64,000 bases of DNA from Odontesthes bonariensis (Eukaryota > Chordata > Actinopteri > Atheriniformes > Atherinopsidae): positions 28,704,760 to 28,768,759 of the forward strand of contig NC_134529.1 of NCBI RefSeq assembly GCF_027942865.1, in the 5' to 3' direction. How positions within the stretch are numbered: position 1 is the stretch's first letter; each line of letters starts with the position of its first letter. The position numbers were made by a program, and so were the translations under genes. The notes beneath the pieces are model-generated. The model had not been told where the DNA came from. It worked only from the letters and a program-made list of their open reading frames with translations, and did not search any database. This document shows positions 44,593-55,235 of this stretch, piece by piece.

Positions 44593-45207
44593 CAGCGTTG
44601 TACTGCAAAGCCAGTTCAATACACCCAGCCTTTCTGAATGTGAGCTGGCTCAACAAAACCTATAAAACCTACTCCACTACCACAGTGATTATGATCTTTA
44701 TTTGTCAACTCTGGCTTTTCTCTTTAGGTTTTATTTTTCTTTATATATTATTTCAATTCAATTCAATTCAATTCAAAAATACTTTATTTATCCCAGAGGG
44801 AAATTAAATGTTGATGTAGCTCAATTAAATCAAGGAGTTATTATAGATGCTGATGGCTGTGGGCAGGAAAGATTTCCTGTAGCGGTCCGTTTTGCATCCA
44901 AACTGAAGAAGCCTTTGACTGAAGAGACTCTGTTTTCCGATAACAGTCTCATGGAGAGGATGTTCAGGGTTGTCCATAATTCTCTTGATTTTATGCAAAA
45001 TCCTTCTTTGCATTATTGTCTCCAGAGGTTCCACAGTCGTCCCCAGAACAGAACCAGCCTTCTTTATCAGGTTGTTGAGTCTTTTTAGGTCCCTGGTTCT
45101 GATGCTGCTGCCCCAACAGATGACGCAAGAGGAAATGACGCTCTCAACAACAGACTTGTAGAATATCTGCAACATCTTGTTGCAAACCTTGAAGGACCTT
45201 AGCTTCC

Positions 45208-46656
45208 TCAAGAAGTACAGTCTGCTCTGTCCTTTCTTGTAGATTCACTGTTGTGTCTCCAGTCCAGTCTGTTGTCCATATGAACACCAAGGTATTTATA
45301 TTCCTCAACCACCTCCACTTCTTCTCCCATGATGGAAACAGGGTTTGATCTGACCCTGTTTCTCCTGAAATCTACAATCATCTCCTTTGTTTTGTTAACA
45401 TTCAAGATGAGATGATTGTTCCCACACCATGCCACAAAGCGGTCCACCAGCTCTCTGTACTCAGCTTCTTGTCCATCTCTGATACACCCGACAACTGCAG
45501 AGTCATCTGAATATTTCTGTAGATGACAGGAGTCTGACTTGTACTGGAAGTCTGAAGTGTACAGAGTGAAAAGGAATGGTGAGAGTACAGTCCCCTGTGG
45601 TGCTCCTGTGCTGCTGATCACCTGGTTAGACACACAATTCTTCAGTCTGACAAACTGTGGTCTGTTTGTCAGGTAGTCATTAATCCAGGTGATTGTTGAG
45701 GCCTCCACCTGAGTCTTCTGGAGTTTCAGACGAAGCAGATCAGGCTGAATTGTGTTAAATGCACTGGAGAAATCAAAGAACATGATCCTCACAGTGCTGC
45801 CTGCTTTGTCCAGATGACAGTGGGTTTGTTGAAGCAGGTGTATGATAGCATCTTCAACTCCAACTCCATGGCGATAAGCAAACTGCAGGGGGTCCTGATA
45901 TGTGCTGGTTTGCTTACACAGGTGGGTCAACAGGAGTCTCTCCAGGACCTTCATGATGTGGGATGTCAGGGCAACAGGTCTGTAGTCACTGATGTCTGAA
46001 GGGTGAGTTTTCTTTGGTACCGGAACCAGACAGGATGTCTTCCACAACAGTGGTACCTTCTCTTGGGTCAAGCTAAGGTTGAAAAGGTGTTGCAGAATCC
46101 CACAGAGCTGCTCTGCACAGGCCTTCAGGACTCGGGGGCTGACACCATCTGGACCTGCAGCCTTGTTCCGGTTCAGTATCTCCAACTGCCTCTTCACCTG
46201 ACTTCTAGAAACAGAAAAGTGGGAGGGGGAGGCAAAGGGGACAGCAGCATCTCCTAATTGGGTTGAAGACAAACTAGTGGAAGCAGAAGAATCCATGACT
46301 GAGGTGGAGGTGGAGATGTTACAGGAAAGCTGTGGGTCAGAGGAGGGTGGGATGTCTCTTTGGCTGGGAACAGGAGGGGAGGATGGTGAGCTTGTTCCTG
46401 AACTGAACCTGTTGAAGAATGTGTTCAGCTCATTTGCTCTGTCCAGACTTCCATCCATCCGATCCGCCCTCTGCTTGAGGCCTGTGATCTTCTTCATTCC
46501 TGACCACACATCTCTGATATTGTTCCTCTGCAGTTTACTCTCAAGCTTCTTTCTATACACCTCCTTGCTCTCTCTGATCTTGACTTTGAGCTGCTTTTGT
46601 ATACTCCTCAGTAACTCCCTGTCTCGCTCCCTAAAGGCTCTTTTTTTCTTGTTCAA
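45208..46656 (-). pseudogene. Rex1 reverse transcriptase region
   Basis: An open 482-codon frame begins within the element at MNKKKRAFRERDREL; the codon upstream is a stop that is probably a mutation, since the true ORF starts with the endonuclease. It carries AAGPDGVSPRVLKACAEQL, VPVPKKTHPSDISDYRPVAL and the three RT palm motifs, then VVEEYKYLGVHMDNRLDWRH before the frame breaks near 45215. Confidence 0.9.
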
Positions 46657-46964
46657 TAGTTCCTTTAGCTCACTGGTGATCCAGGGTTTGTTATTAGGGA
46701 TCTCACTGTTCTGGTGGGGATGGTGTTGTCCACACAGAAGTTTATATAGTCAGTCACACACTCAGTCATGGCATTAATGTCCTCTCCATGTGGCTTACAA
46801 AGAGAAATCCAATCGGTTGCATCAAAACAACCCTGTAAGGCTTCTTCAGCTTCATGTGACCACTTTCTAACAGTCCTTTTTGTGACAGGTAGTCTCTGGA
46901 CAAGGGGTTTATATGCTGAACAGAGAAAAACAAGGTTGTGATCAGATTTACCCAGGGGAGGTCT

Positions 46965-47830
46965 TCATTTGGAAATGTATGAATCCTTGACATTTGTGTA
47001 AAACAAATCCAATGTCTTGTTTTCTCTGGTAGAGCAGCTGACAAACTGTTGAAAAGTTGGCAGTGTAGCAGAGAGTGAGGCATGATTAAAATCACCAGAT
47101 ATTGCCACAAAAGAATTGGGGTGTTGTGTCTGTATCTTAGCAACAACGGAACTGATGACATCACATGCAGTGTCGGCAACAGCTGAGGGTGGAATGTAAA
47201 CAGCCACCAAAACAACACTGGTGAACTCTCTTGGCAAATAATATGGACGAAAACTTACTGCCAATAGTTCAATGTCAGGACTGCAGATACGACTCTTCAC
47301 AGTAACATGTCCTGGGTGACACCATCTGTTGTTGACAAGCACTGCCAATCCACCCTCTTTCCTTTTCCTGCTACTTTTTAAATCTCGATCTGCTCGTACA
47401 GTCAGGAAGCCCGGCAGAGAGACACTGGAGTCGGGGATATGATCCTGTAGCCATGTCTCAGTAAAACACATAATGCTACATTCCCGATATTCTTGCTGAG
47501 TCCTTGTCAAGGCTAGAAGTTCATCCAACTTGTTAGCTAATGATCTTACATTGCCCATGATGACGGATGGCAGAGATGGTTTGAACTTCTTCTTTCTTTC
47601 TCTCCTCTTTGCTCCTGCTCTGCATCCACGACGCCTCCTTTTCAATTCCAGTGGGATTTCTGGCTTCAGTTGTCGAATTATTTCTGCTTTTCCAATGTTA
47701 ATCAGCTGCTCCCTGTTGTAAACCACCTTGTTGCTATGGTTATGCATCATAACAAAAGAGTAAAATATACAAAAGTATTGGGAAAAATTAATCCAGCTGC
47801 ACAGCATCCAAGGCAGGAAGGAACAGTTGT
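46965..47830 (-). pseudogene. Rex1 AP endonuclease region
   Basis: Contains MGNVRSLANKLDELLALTRT, CFTETWLQDHIPDSSVSLPG, GGLAVLVNN, VAVYIPPSA and VAISGDFNHASL, matching the N, TETWL, and GDFN motifs of LINE AP endonucleases. The frame breaks at ISK near 46965, and the linker continues in another frame. Confidence 0.88.
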
Positions 47831-48032
47831 CCAAAAAATGCAATTTCTTCCAAGAAATAACAGGAATGAAATTTAGAAAAAAGAAAAATCTCAATGTGAG
47901 GTACAGAGCTACTCCAACGTGCTGCCACCCTCAGCAGCGCATTCTAGAACAAGATACCTCTGCAGCACAAAATATGCCAGTAACCTGACGGATGCACGCA
48001 CCTCCTCCACCAATCCTCCTTTCCAGACCACC

Positions 48033-48180
48033 AAGGCAAGGCAAGGCAAGGCAATTTTATTTATAGAGCACAATTCATACAATGGGCAATTCAAAGGGCT
48101 TTACAGCTACATAAAATCACAAGAAGGCAATAAAACCATTAAAAAGGAATAAAAAAATAAAAGAAAGAAATTAAAAAAGA
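48033..48180 (-). mobile_element. Solo LINE 3' end with CAAGG tail, inverted
   Basis: Minus-strand sense: an internal GTAAAGCCCTTTGAATTGCC then TTGTGCTCTATAAATAAAAT and a GCCTT tail (plus-strand GGCAA repeats at 48033-48052). It lies between the Rex1 5' end and the L2 5' end. Confidence 0.7.
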
Positions 48181-48274
48181 AAGAATACCCAGGAACTTTC
48201 TTTGATGAGTTTGCTGAACTGCTGTCAGTTATCTGCACTGACTATAACTTTTTTATCATAACTGGGGATTTTAA

Positions 48275-48834
48275 AGGTAGGGTAGGAGATCCTGGATTTT
48301 GAGTCCAGCGAAGCTGCATTTTAAAAAATACACAGGTAAAAAGTCCCAACCCTTTTCTTCACTTTCCCCCCGAAGCCACACCTCTAGAGTACATGAATGC
48401 GCACAAGCACGAAGATGCACGAGCGCTGTTCTGACAGCAAGCATAGATCGTTGCCGTGTTTAGTATTTAGTATTTAGTATATGCTTACTATACGTTTAAT
48501 AATGCTAGGTGCTAGCCAAGCTGGCTCTAGTTTAGCTTCCTGCCAAGCTTCTGGGCGCGTAATTCGTTCACGGAGCAGGGTACGCGCACGGGGGGGGGAG
48601 GAGGGGGAGGGAGGAGCAGATTGCAGTTTGATAGACGGCATCAGAATCCAATCATTGTTAACGGTCCGTTCAGTATGATTGGATAGTGTTTTTCCTAGAT
48701 TGTACGTTCTAGAGGCCACTAAAACTTTTCATATTTGTGTCAAAACTTTTAATTAATTGGTTGCAATGAAGAGTGAAGACTATTTCAAGCAATATGTAAA
48801 AAAATGTTCCAGAAAAAGATCCTCTACCCCACCT
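48275..48834. mobile_element. TTAA-flanked MITE inserted in the L2 endonuclease
   Basis: Termini are AGGTAGGGTAGGAGATCCTG at the left and, inverted, AGGTGGGGTAGAGGATCTTT at the right, with TTAA at 48271-48274 and 48835-48838. Removing the element and one TTAA rejoins the L2 frame exactly at the GDF/N junction of the endonuclease motif. The interior is AT-rich with a G-rich patch near 48590 and an ATTTAGT triplication near 48460. No transposase. Confidence 0.9.
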
Positions 48835-49653
48835 TTAACATTCACATGGACAATAACATGGACACTAATGCCAAAGAACTCTGCTCTCTACTTGACACTT
48901 TTGGCCTCCTTCAACATGTGAATGGACCCACACATATTCGAGGCCACACACTGGATCTGGTTATCTCTAAAGGTGTTGACATTTCTTCTGTTGATATCAA
49001 GGACTTGGCTCTCTCTGATCATATCTGTGTGTTCTCTGACTTACAGTTAACTCCAAACATTCAGTTAACACGTGTGTCTGTTAGAAAAAGGTACATAAAT
49101 GAGAATACCAGTGCTAAGTTTATGGAAGTTATAGCTATGTCATCAACTGCGAGTCCAGAGACAGTTGATGAACTCTTAGATAACTTTAACTTGAAAATCT
49201 CAAATGTCATGGATACTGTTGCACCTGTTAAAAATAAGATGATCTTGAGCAGAAAGCGAACACCATGGAGGAACACTATGATGGTAAAGGCCTTGAAAAC
49301 AGAATGCAGGAAGGCAGAGCGTAAATGGAGAAAAACTAAACTTCAAATTCACCATGACCTCTACAAACAAAGTCTTTGTAATTTTAACCACGGGTTACTC
49401 CGCGCTAGACAGCAACACTTATCTGAAATGATTAATAAGAACATCAACAGCACTCGTGCTCTGTTTTCTATGGTTAATAAGCTGACAACCCCCCCAAAAC
49501 AGATAGTTCCAGAACTCTGTTCCACAGAAAAATGCAATGAATTTGCTTGTTTTTTCAATGAAAAAAATCAAATTTATAAGGATAAATATCAACATAAATC
49601 AGCAAAATAATAAAATGACGCAATCCTTAAAACCACCTAGGAATTAATCAACT

Positions 49654-51219
49654 ATGATGTCAGAATTCAATACAGTTGACCAAAAAACCATAGAAGAAAC
49701 AGTCCAGCATCTTAAACCATCGACATCCTGTCTTGACACAATGCCATCTGACTTCTTTAAAACTATTGTAAGCTCTGTCCAAACAGATTTGCAGCAAATA
49801 ATACACTGCTCACTTCAATCAGGCACGTTTCCTAAACCCTTAAAAGTAGCTGCCATCAAGCCACTCCTAAAAAAGAGAACATTGGATGCTTCCATTTTAA
49901 CCAACTACAGACCCATCTCAAATTTTCCTTTTATAGCCAAGATTATTGAGAAAGTGGTTTTTAATCAACTCAGTAACTTCTTGAACTCCAGTGGACTCCT
50001 TGACAAATTTCAGTCAGGCTTCCGACCTCACCACAGTACAGAAACGGCTCTTATTAAAGTGTTAAATGACATAAGGTTGAACACTGACTCAGGCAAGGTG
50101 TCAGTTCTGGTATTGTTGGATCTCAGTGCTGCATTTGACACTGTGGATCACAGTATACTGCTGAACAGGTTGGAAACCTGGGCAGGACTCAGCGGGACAG
50201 TCCTAGAATGGTTCAGGTCCTACTTGGAGGAGCGGAGTTATTTTGTGACTATTGGAAGTAATCAATCTGATCGAGTGGCTATGACATGTGGAGTTCCTCA
50301 GGGGTCAGTTCTTGGACCCCTTCTGTTCACTCTATACATGCTGCCTCTGGGTCAAATTCTGAAGAACTCTAAAGTCAACTACCACAGCTATGCAGATGAC
50401 ACACAGATATATCAGGCACTGTCTCCAGATGACTGCAGTCCTATAGAGTCATTGTGCGACTGCTTAGAGCAAGTCAAAAAGTGGATGAACCAAAATTTCC
50501 TTCAGTTAAATCAAGAAAAAACTGAGGTCATTGTGTTTGGCAACAAAGAGAAGAGGTTTGCTGTCAGTAAACATCTTGAGTCACTGTCTCTAGAAACTAA
50601 AGACCAAGTCCGGAACCTCGGCGTGCTGATAGACTCAGACCTGACCTTCAACAATCATATCAAATCAGTCACCAAATCAGCCTTTTATCAACTTAAGAAC
50701 GTATCCAGAATTAAGGGTTTCATGTCCCAAACAGATCAGGAGAAGCTGATTCATGCTTTCATCTCCAGCAAACTTGACTACTGTAACGGTCTTCTGACTG
50801 GACTCCCCGAAAAGAGTCTCAAACAGCTGCAGCTCATTCAGAACGCTGCAGCCCGAGTTTTAACCAGAACAAAGAGATCAGATCACATCACCCCAGTTCT
50901 CAAGTCTTTACATTGGCTCCCGGTCAGATACAGAATAGATTTTTAAGTTCTGCTACTCGTCTACAAATCACGGAATGGTTTAGGTCCAGAATACACGAAT
51001 GACATGCTAGCAGAGTATAAACCCAGCAGAGCTCTGAGATCTGCTGACTCAGGTCAGATAGCGGAGGCCAGAGATCAAACTAGACACGGTGAAGCAGCTT
51101 TTAGCTGTTATGCTGCACACAACTGGAACAAACTACCAGCAGAACTGAAATCAGCCCCAACGGTAAGCACTTTTAAATCCAGGTTAAAAACATTTCTCTT
51201 TCCGTGTGCTTATGGCTGA
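49654..51219 (+). pseudogene. L2 reverse transcriptase region with a single in-frame stop
   Basis: The frame is open from 49654 to 50943 and again from 50947 to 51216, separated only by a TAA in RIDF-stop-VLLLVYK, where family members have a lysine codon. All RT palm motifs are intact. Downstream are SSKLDYCNGLLTGLP, IQNAAARVLTRTKRSDHITP, TRHGEAAFSCYAAHNWNKLP and TFKSRLKTFLF. Confidence 0.9.
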
Positions 51220-51559
51220 GTTTATATTTTTCTTTTTCCCCTCTTCTTTGATTGCTTTTAACTGTTATTTAATTTTTATTCAATTTTTTTTTTTTTCTTT
51301 AAATTGCTGCTTTATGCTGTTCTTTTAAATGCCTTGTCTTTATGTAAAGCACATTGAGTTGCCTGTGGTATGAAATGCGCTATATAAATAAAGATGCCTT
51401 GCCTTGCCATTAGGACAATCGGACCACAATCTGGTTCTCCATTGTTAATTGGAAACCTATGATCAAAAATGTCTAAAGAGATGTCTTAGGGGTGCTCTGA
51501 GGATTGGAATGAACTCTGTGATCCATATTGAGATTACATCAGTGCCATGACTTGAGTTT

Positions 51560-51730
51560 GTGACAGGATGTGTGGGAACCATCATACCCACAAGGACAAT
51601 GAGTTGCTTCCCCAACAATAAGCCATGGATTACCAGTAACCTGAGAAAGTGCTGAACGTGAAAATGAAAGCCTTCTGTGAAGGAGACAGGAAGTTATTAT
51701 GGAGTGGTCGAGTGTGGAAAAGATAACCTA
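51560..51730 (+). pseudogene. Rex1-like linker fragment, plus strand
   Basis: The plus-strand frame reads CVGTIIPTRTMSCFPNNKPW, ITSNLRKC and FCEGDRKLLWSG with stops. It corresponds to the NNKPWVTSELK..NKKKRAF region between endonuclease and RT of Rex1-type LINEs, so it is a distinct, older and oppositely oriented copy. Confidence 0.5.
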
Positions 51731-51804
51731 CCTCTACAGAGTTACTGTGCACCTCAGTCATGGAGCTTAACAAATATATCTCACCTCATCAGGATAGCAG
51801 TAGA

Positions 51805-52078
51805 TCAAGAGTTCAATTCAGTTGACTTTTATTTTTACAGCGCCAAATCACAACAAATGTCATCTCAAGCACTTCAAAGTTACAACCTAATTCATTGCAA
51901 TACAATCATATTCCAATTTGTCAGGATTTTTTCAGATATTGGCCCATCATCAGAGTTCAGTCTAAGTTACTATGGTGATCCAGCCAGGTTAAAGAAGAGC
52001 CACCTTTGTGACACTGAAAACTCAGACCTTCAGCTCAACATAGCTCGATCATTAATCTTGCTTTGTATTACCTCCTGA
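51805..52078 (-). mobile_element. Solo retroposon 3' end, inverted
   Basis: The plus-strand GAGTTCAATTCAGTTGACTT, ACAGCGCCAAATCACAACAA and ATGTCATCTCAAGCACTT are the reverse complement of the family near 18060 and 24509. The CAATT tail is reduced to two imperfect units. Confidence 0.6.
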
Positions 52079-52164
52079 GGAGTCACTAATGATATTAATG
52101 ATGGCTACGTTCCCTGTCGGTAAGCAAGTTTCAAGGCCAAGCAAGGCTTATCTTGCCATGTTAA

Positions 52165-52558
52165 AGCTATGGTAGGTAATCCTAGAGAGCTAGCAAGAGA
52201 GCTAGCAAGATTCGAAAGTGTCCCCTCCTCTAAGCTCCACCCCCCCCTCCCCATTCCGTCAGTGCTTCATCCAAAGCCGGTGGAACCGCATGCGCACATG
52301 GAGCAGGGAGCCGGCAGAGGGGGGCGTAGGCAGAAAGCAGAGGCATCTGATTGGTTTTTTGTAGGCGACCAATCCGAGATCAGCGGGACGCTGATCTCGG
52401 ATTGGTCAGCTTTTTCTCAGTCCTGCAGCTGCCACAGAGGTCTGATTATTTTCGTCCCTTTTTCTAAATACATCTTGTATAGATTTCTCTCAGGATAGAC
52501 GGACCATTTCACCCAGTATTACAAAATGTGTTTCTGAACAGGATTACCTACCATGCCT
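52165..52558. mobile_element. TTAA-flanked MITE with internal perfect hairpin
   Basis: Inverted ends: left ATGGTAGGTAATCCT, right (inverted) CATGGTAGGTAATCCTGT. TTAA lies at 52161-52164 and 52559-52562. The termini resemble those of the MITE in the L2 at 48275 (GGTAGG followed by ATCCT). A perfect 19-bp inverted repeat with a 3-nt loop sits at 52367-52407. A longer direct repeat, TTAAAGCTAT, is shared by both edges, so the exact left terminus is uncertain. Confidence 0.8.
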
Positions 52559-52804
52559 TTAAAGCTATTATAGTGCAGGAAAAGGGCCGTATAAGACCAC
52601 TGAAGTCCTGGAGGCTATAGGTTCTTCTAAATGTCAAAGTTGCCTTCTTGGTAGTTTGGGTACCTCCAGGTGGCGTCCTAGAAACAAGTCCTCCATTGTA
52701 TTCAGAAAACCGTTAACTAAACAGTCCAAACAAGATGGCATAGGGGACAGAAACCATCCCAGTGTCAATGACACTGCACAGGGCAGCCTCAATGTGTCTT
52801 CATC

Positions 52805-52885
52805 TTTCATGGCACTGTAAAATTCAATTCAATTAAATTCTTATCAATCCCCAAAGGGCAGTTCTAAAGATACGATTGTTATAGA
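52805..52885 (-). mobile_element. Rex1-type 3' end remnant, inverted
   Basis: Plus-strand AAATTCAATTCAATTAAATT then TATCAATCCCCAAAGGGCAG is the complement of the Rex1 3' end (GGGATAAATAAA..GAATT tail), diverged. It marks an older minus-strand copy continuing upstream as relics. Confidence 0.5.
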
Positions 52886-53339
52886 TAGATAAAAGTTAAA
52901 GATATCAGCTGACAGGTGTAAGGGAAAATGAATTCCTATATGCATTGTATTGAGTGTTACTGTGTATAACCTGTAATAACCTCCTGCAGGACACCAACCT
53001 GTTTTTCTCTCTTCCTTTCAATGAGGGCATCGTGTGCTCGTTATATGATTAAACAACTTTAAAGAGGATGGTGGGAAAGATGGTACGGTGTCAAGGTGGC
53101 CTTGGCTGCAGGAAGGGAGGGAAAATAGATAAAAAACGCTTGAACATATCAAAGGAGCGCTTACGTAATAATCTGTATTATACCTGAATTGTTTTTGCCC
53201 AAGTGGTCAGAGCAGCTCTGTACTTTGTACTGTGTTGTTCTCTCTTGCAAGATATTATTAAAAGCATCTTATCTCCTCAGAAAATAACTGACTCTGTGCC
53301 TTACTAAAATTTCCACCACACAAACATGTATAAAGTTGA

Positions 53340-53900
53340 GTTGGGGTGTTTTTGTACTCTGACAGGAGAACGCTGTGTAGACAACATGGACAGGTACTCA
53401 AGGCCAACAGCTCAACATCTCTCCATCTATAGTCTCTTCCTGCCCACACAGTCCCACAGCCGAGAAAGGCACCAGAGCTGTTCCTGCAGCGAGGTCTCCA
53501 TCAAATAATAATATACTGACTCTGATATTCCTGCTCTGTCCTCATCAGGGGTCTGAGTTCATCCATTCCATGCACCAGAGACCCCACAAGCTCCCAAAAC
53601 AACGATCAAGTGAGGAAATGGTTCATCTTTCACTCCACTCTGTTCCCGCTCCTCATCCAAGATGGCCTTGATTTGGGGTCTTATTCCAGGCATTAGTCGG
53701 GCCTTAGAAAGCTCGCTTCGCTTTCTTGTTGCCATGGTTGTGCTTCATAGCGGCTGTTACCAGCAGAAGTCAATCCAGCAGCAGAGCATCCAAACCACCA
53801 TAGAAAAATGCTTTCAGAAATCAATGCTTCCAGAAAAAAGCTCAGTGGAAAGTCAAGAAAGTCACAGTATGTCCAGAGCTGCCGGCCTCTAGGTCATAAA
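53340..53900 (-). pseudogene. Rex1 endonuclease/5' region relic, minus strand
   Basis: The plus strand contains CTGCAGCGAGGTCTCCATCA, CCTCATCAGGGGTCTGAGTT and CATCCAAGATGGCC. It continues with GTCTTATTCCAGGCATTA and TTGTTGCCATGGTTGTGCTT, aligning in order with the Rex1 copy at 47440-47780. Frames are destroyed. Confidence 0.6.
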
Positions 53901-53983
53901 AGAATTCTTGGTGAATGAGAATTCTTATTCTTTTTGCACTTTATAACTTTGGTCTATTGTACCACATGAAATCTTTTCAAATT

Positions 53984-54050
53984 AATTCAGTTCAATAATA
54001 CTTTATTAATCCCTAAAGAGACATTACATTGCTGAGGAATTCATTATTTT
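53984..54050 (-). mobile_element. Rex1-type 3' end remnant, inverted
   Basis: Plus-strand TTCAGTTCAATAATACTTTA then TTAATCCCTAAAGAGACATT is the inverted Rex1 3' end. It lies immediately before the minisatellite and a second relic of the Rex1 endonuclease. Confidence 0.55.
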
Positions 54051-54164
54051 TAAAGATATGCTGTTGCTATACATAGATAACCATATGAAATCAGATGAGA
54101 AACATGTAGAAAGTTTAAATGTAGCAGAAAGGAAGGAATGTCTGCAGAGAATGGTACAAATTCT

Positions 54165-54373
54165 CAGTCTCTGTCTGCAGTCTCTATCTGCAGTCTCTGT
54201 CTGCAGTCTCTATCTGCAGTCTCTATCTGCAGTCTCTGTCTGCAGTCTCTGTCTGCAGTCTCTATCTGCAGTCTCTGTCTGCAGTGTCTATCTGCAGTCT
54301 CTGTCTGCAGTGTCTGTCTGCAGTCTCTGTCTGCAGTCTCTGTCTGCAGTCTCTATCTGTAGTCTTTGTCTGC
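54165..54373. repeat. 13-bp minisatellite, 16 units
   Basis: The unit is CAGTCTCTGTCTG with A/G alternation at one position (CTATCTG or CTGTCTG) and occasional TGTCTG variants. The 209-bp span fits 16 units. It yields an ORF with 13-residue periodicity that is not a gene. It lies inside the second Rex1 relic. Confidence 0.9.
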
Positions 54374-54379
54374 ACATTA

Positions 54380-55235
54380 AAGCTGAGCAGAGAGCTGTTA
54401 GTTATTCCTGCAGCCAGGTCTCAATGAAAAAAATAGCATTACCCTCCTGATGTTGCTGCTGTGCCCTCATCAGGGCTCTAAGCTTGTCCATTTGATCTGC
54501 CAGTGATCTCACACTCCCCACGATGATCAAGTGAAGAAATGGTTTAACCCACTTTCACCTTCTTCTCCACTCCATCCCTCTGCATCCAAGATGTCTCCTC
54601 TTCAGCTCATCTTGTTTTGTGTCACGCCTCTGCCCATGTTTTTAGTTAGATTTTTTTTAAGTGTTAATCATGTCTTGGTTTTTGGGTCCAGGTTTAGTTA
54701 AGTTTTGCCATTGTTTTTCCCTCAGTCCCCATGTTCTAATCATTAGTTCATTCACTGCACCTGTTCATTCCCCACCAGCTGCACACAGTCACTAATCACT
54801 CCCACTTCCCTATTTAGTTTCCAGTCTCCCCTTTCAGTTTGTGAGAGCCTTACCTTCCTACCTTGCTCCTGATTGTCACCCCCTCATGCCATGCTACGAC
54901 ATCACGTTAGTTAAGTATTTATCTGTGCAATGCTTAGTCTTTTGTTTTTGGTCATAGTGCTGTTAATGTTTTTGATTTCACAGTTAAGTTTTGTAATCCG
55001 GCTCAGCCGTGCCTTTTGTTTGAACTTTGTTTTTTGTGCTTATTAAACCCAGTTTTTTTTTTTTTTTTTTTACATCTGAGTCTGCATCCGTGTCCTACCT
55101 CACCCACCCTTTGTGACAATTTGGGATCTTATTCCAGGTATCATTTGGGCTTTGGAATAACAGAACAGAACATCATAATAATTAAAAATTGCCAAAGTTA
55201 CCAGCAGAAGTCAAACCAGCATAGAAAAATGTTTC
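54380..55235 (-). pseudogene. Second Rex1 relic, split by a solo-LTR-like element
   Basis: The plus strand at 54400-54619 (CCTGCAGCCAGGTCTCAATG, CCTCATCAGGGCTCTAAG, GCATCCAAGATGTCTCC) and 55119-55235 (ATTTGGGATCTTATTCCAGG, TTACCAGCAGAAGTCAAACC) aligns in order with the relic at 53480-53800. The 54620-55118 insertion is absent from that copy. Confidence 0.6.
54620..55118. mobile_element. Solo-LTR-like insertion
   Basis: The 499-bp insertion begins TGTCACGCC and ends TTTGTGACA, giving the TG..CA termini and short inverted ends of an LTR. It contains a TATTAAACC polyadenylation-like site and an 18-T run near its end. The flanks TTTTG and ATTTG could be a 5-bp duplication with one change. The related relic at 53660 shows the uninterrupted target. 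No internal retroviral-type coding sequence is present. Confidence 0.6.

Larger units (their letters stand above)
44752..47935 (-). mobile_element. Rex1-clade LINE, nearly complete
   Basis: Sense is the minus strand. The parts are an N-terminal basic region and AP endonuclease (47894-46965), a linker after a frameshift (to about 46700), a reverse transcriptase (46656-45208) and a C-terminal segment after another frameshift (45211-44825). The 3' end reads GGATAAATAAAGTATTTTTG and then a GAATT tail. RT motifs: FFDFSSAFNTIQPDLLRLKL (A), STGAPQGTVLSPFLFTLY (B), QKYSDDSAVVGCI (C, SDD form as in Rex1). About three disruptions make it inactive, but divergence is low enough to suggest fairly recent activity. 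Confidence 0.92.
48186..51404 (+). mobile_element. L2-clade LINE, 5'-truncated, interrupted by a TTAA MITE
   Basis: The element starts within the endonuclease (YPGTFFDEFAELLSVICTDY then FFIITGDF at 48186-48270). It is interrupted by the 560-bp MITE and resumes NIHMDNNMDTNAKELCSLLD. The endonuclease end (LSDHICVFSDL) runs to 49610. A frameshift precedes the reverse transcriptase at 49654-51219, which has NYRPISNFPFIAKIIEKVVF, LLDLSAAFDTVDH, GVPQGSVLGPLLFTLY and SYADDTQIY. One in-frame TAA at 50944-50946 is followed by the intact C-terminal domain in the same frame, ending FPCAYG. The 3' tail is two to three GCCTT units at 51390-51404. Confidence 0.93.

Noticed and set aside
54058..54450. Serine/valine/cysteine-repeat ORFs (LSAVSVCSLCLQS type)
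   Set aside because: Product of the 13-bp minisatellite, not a gene.
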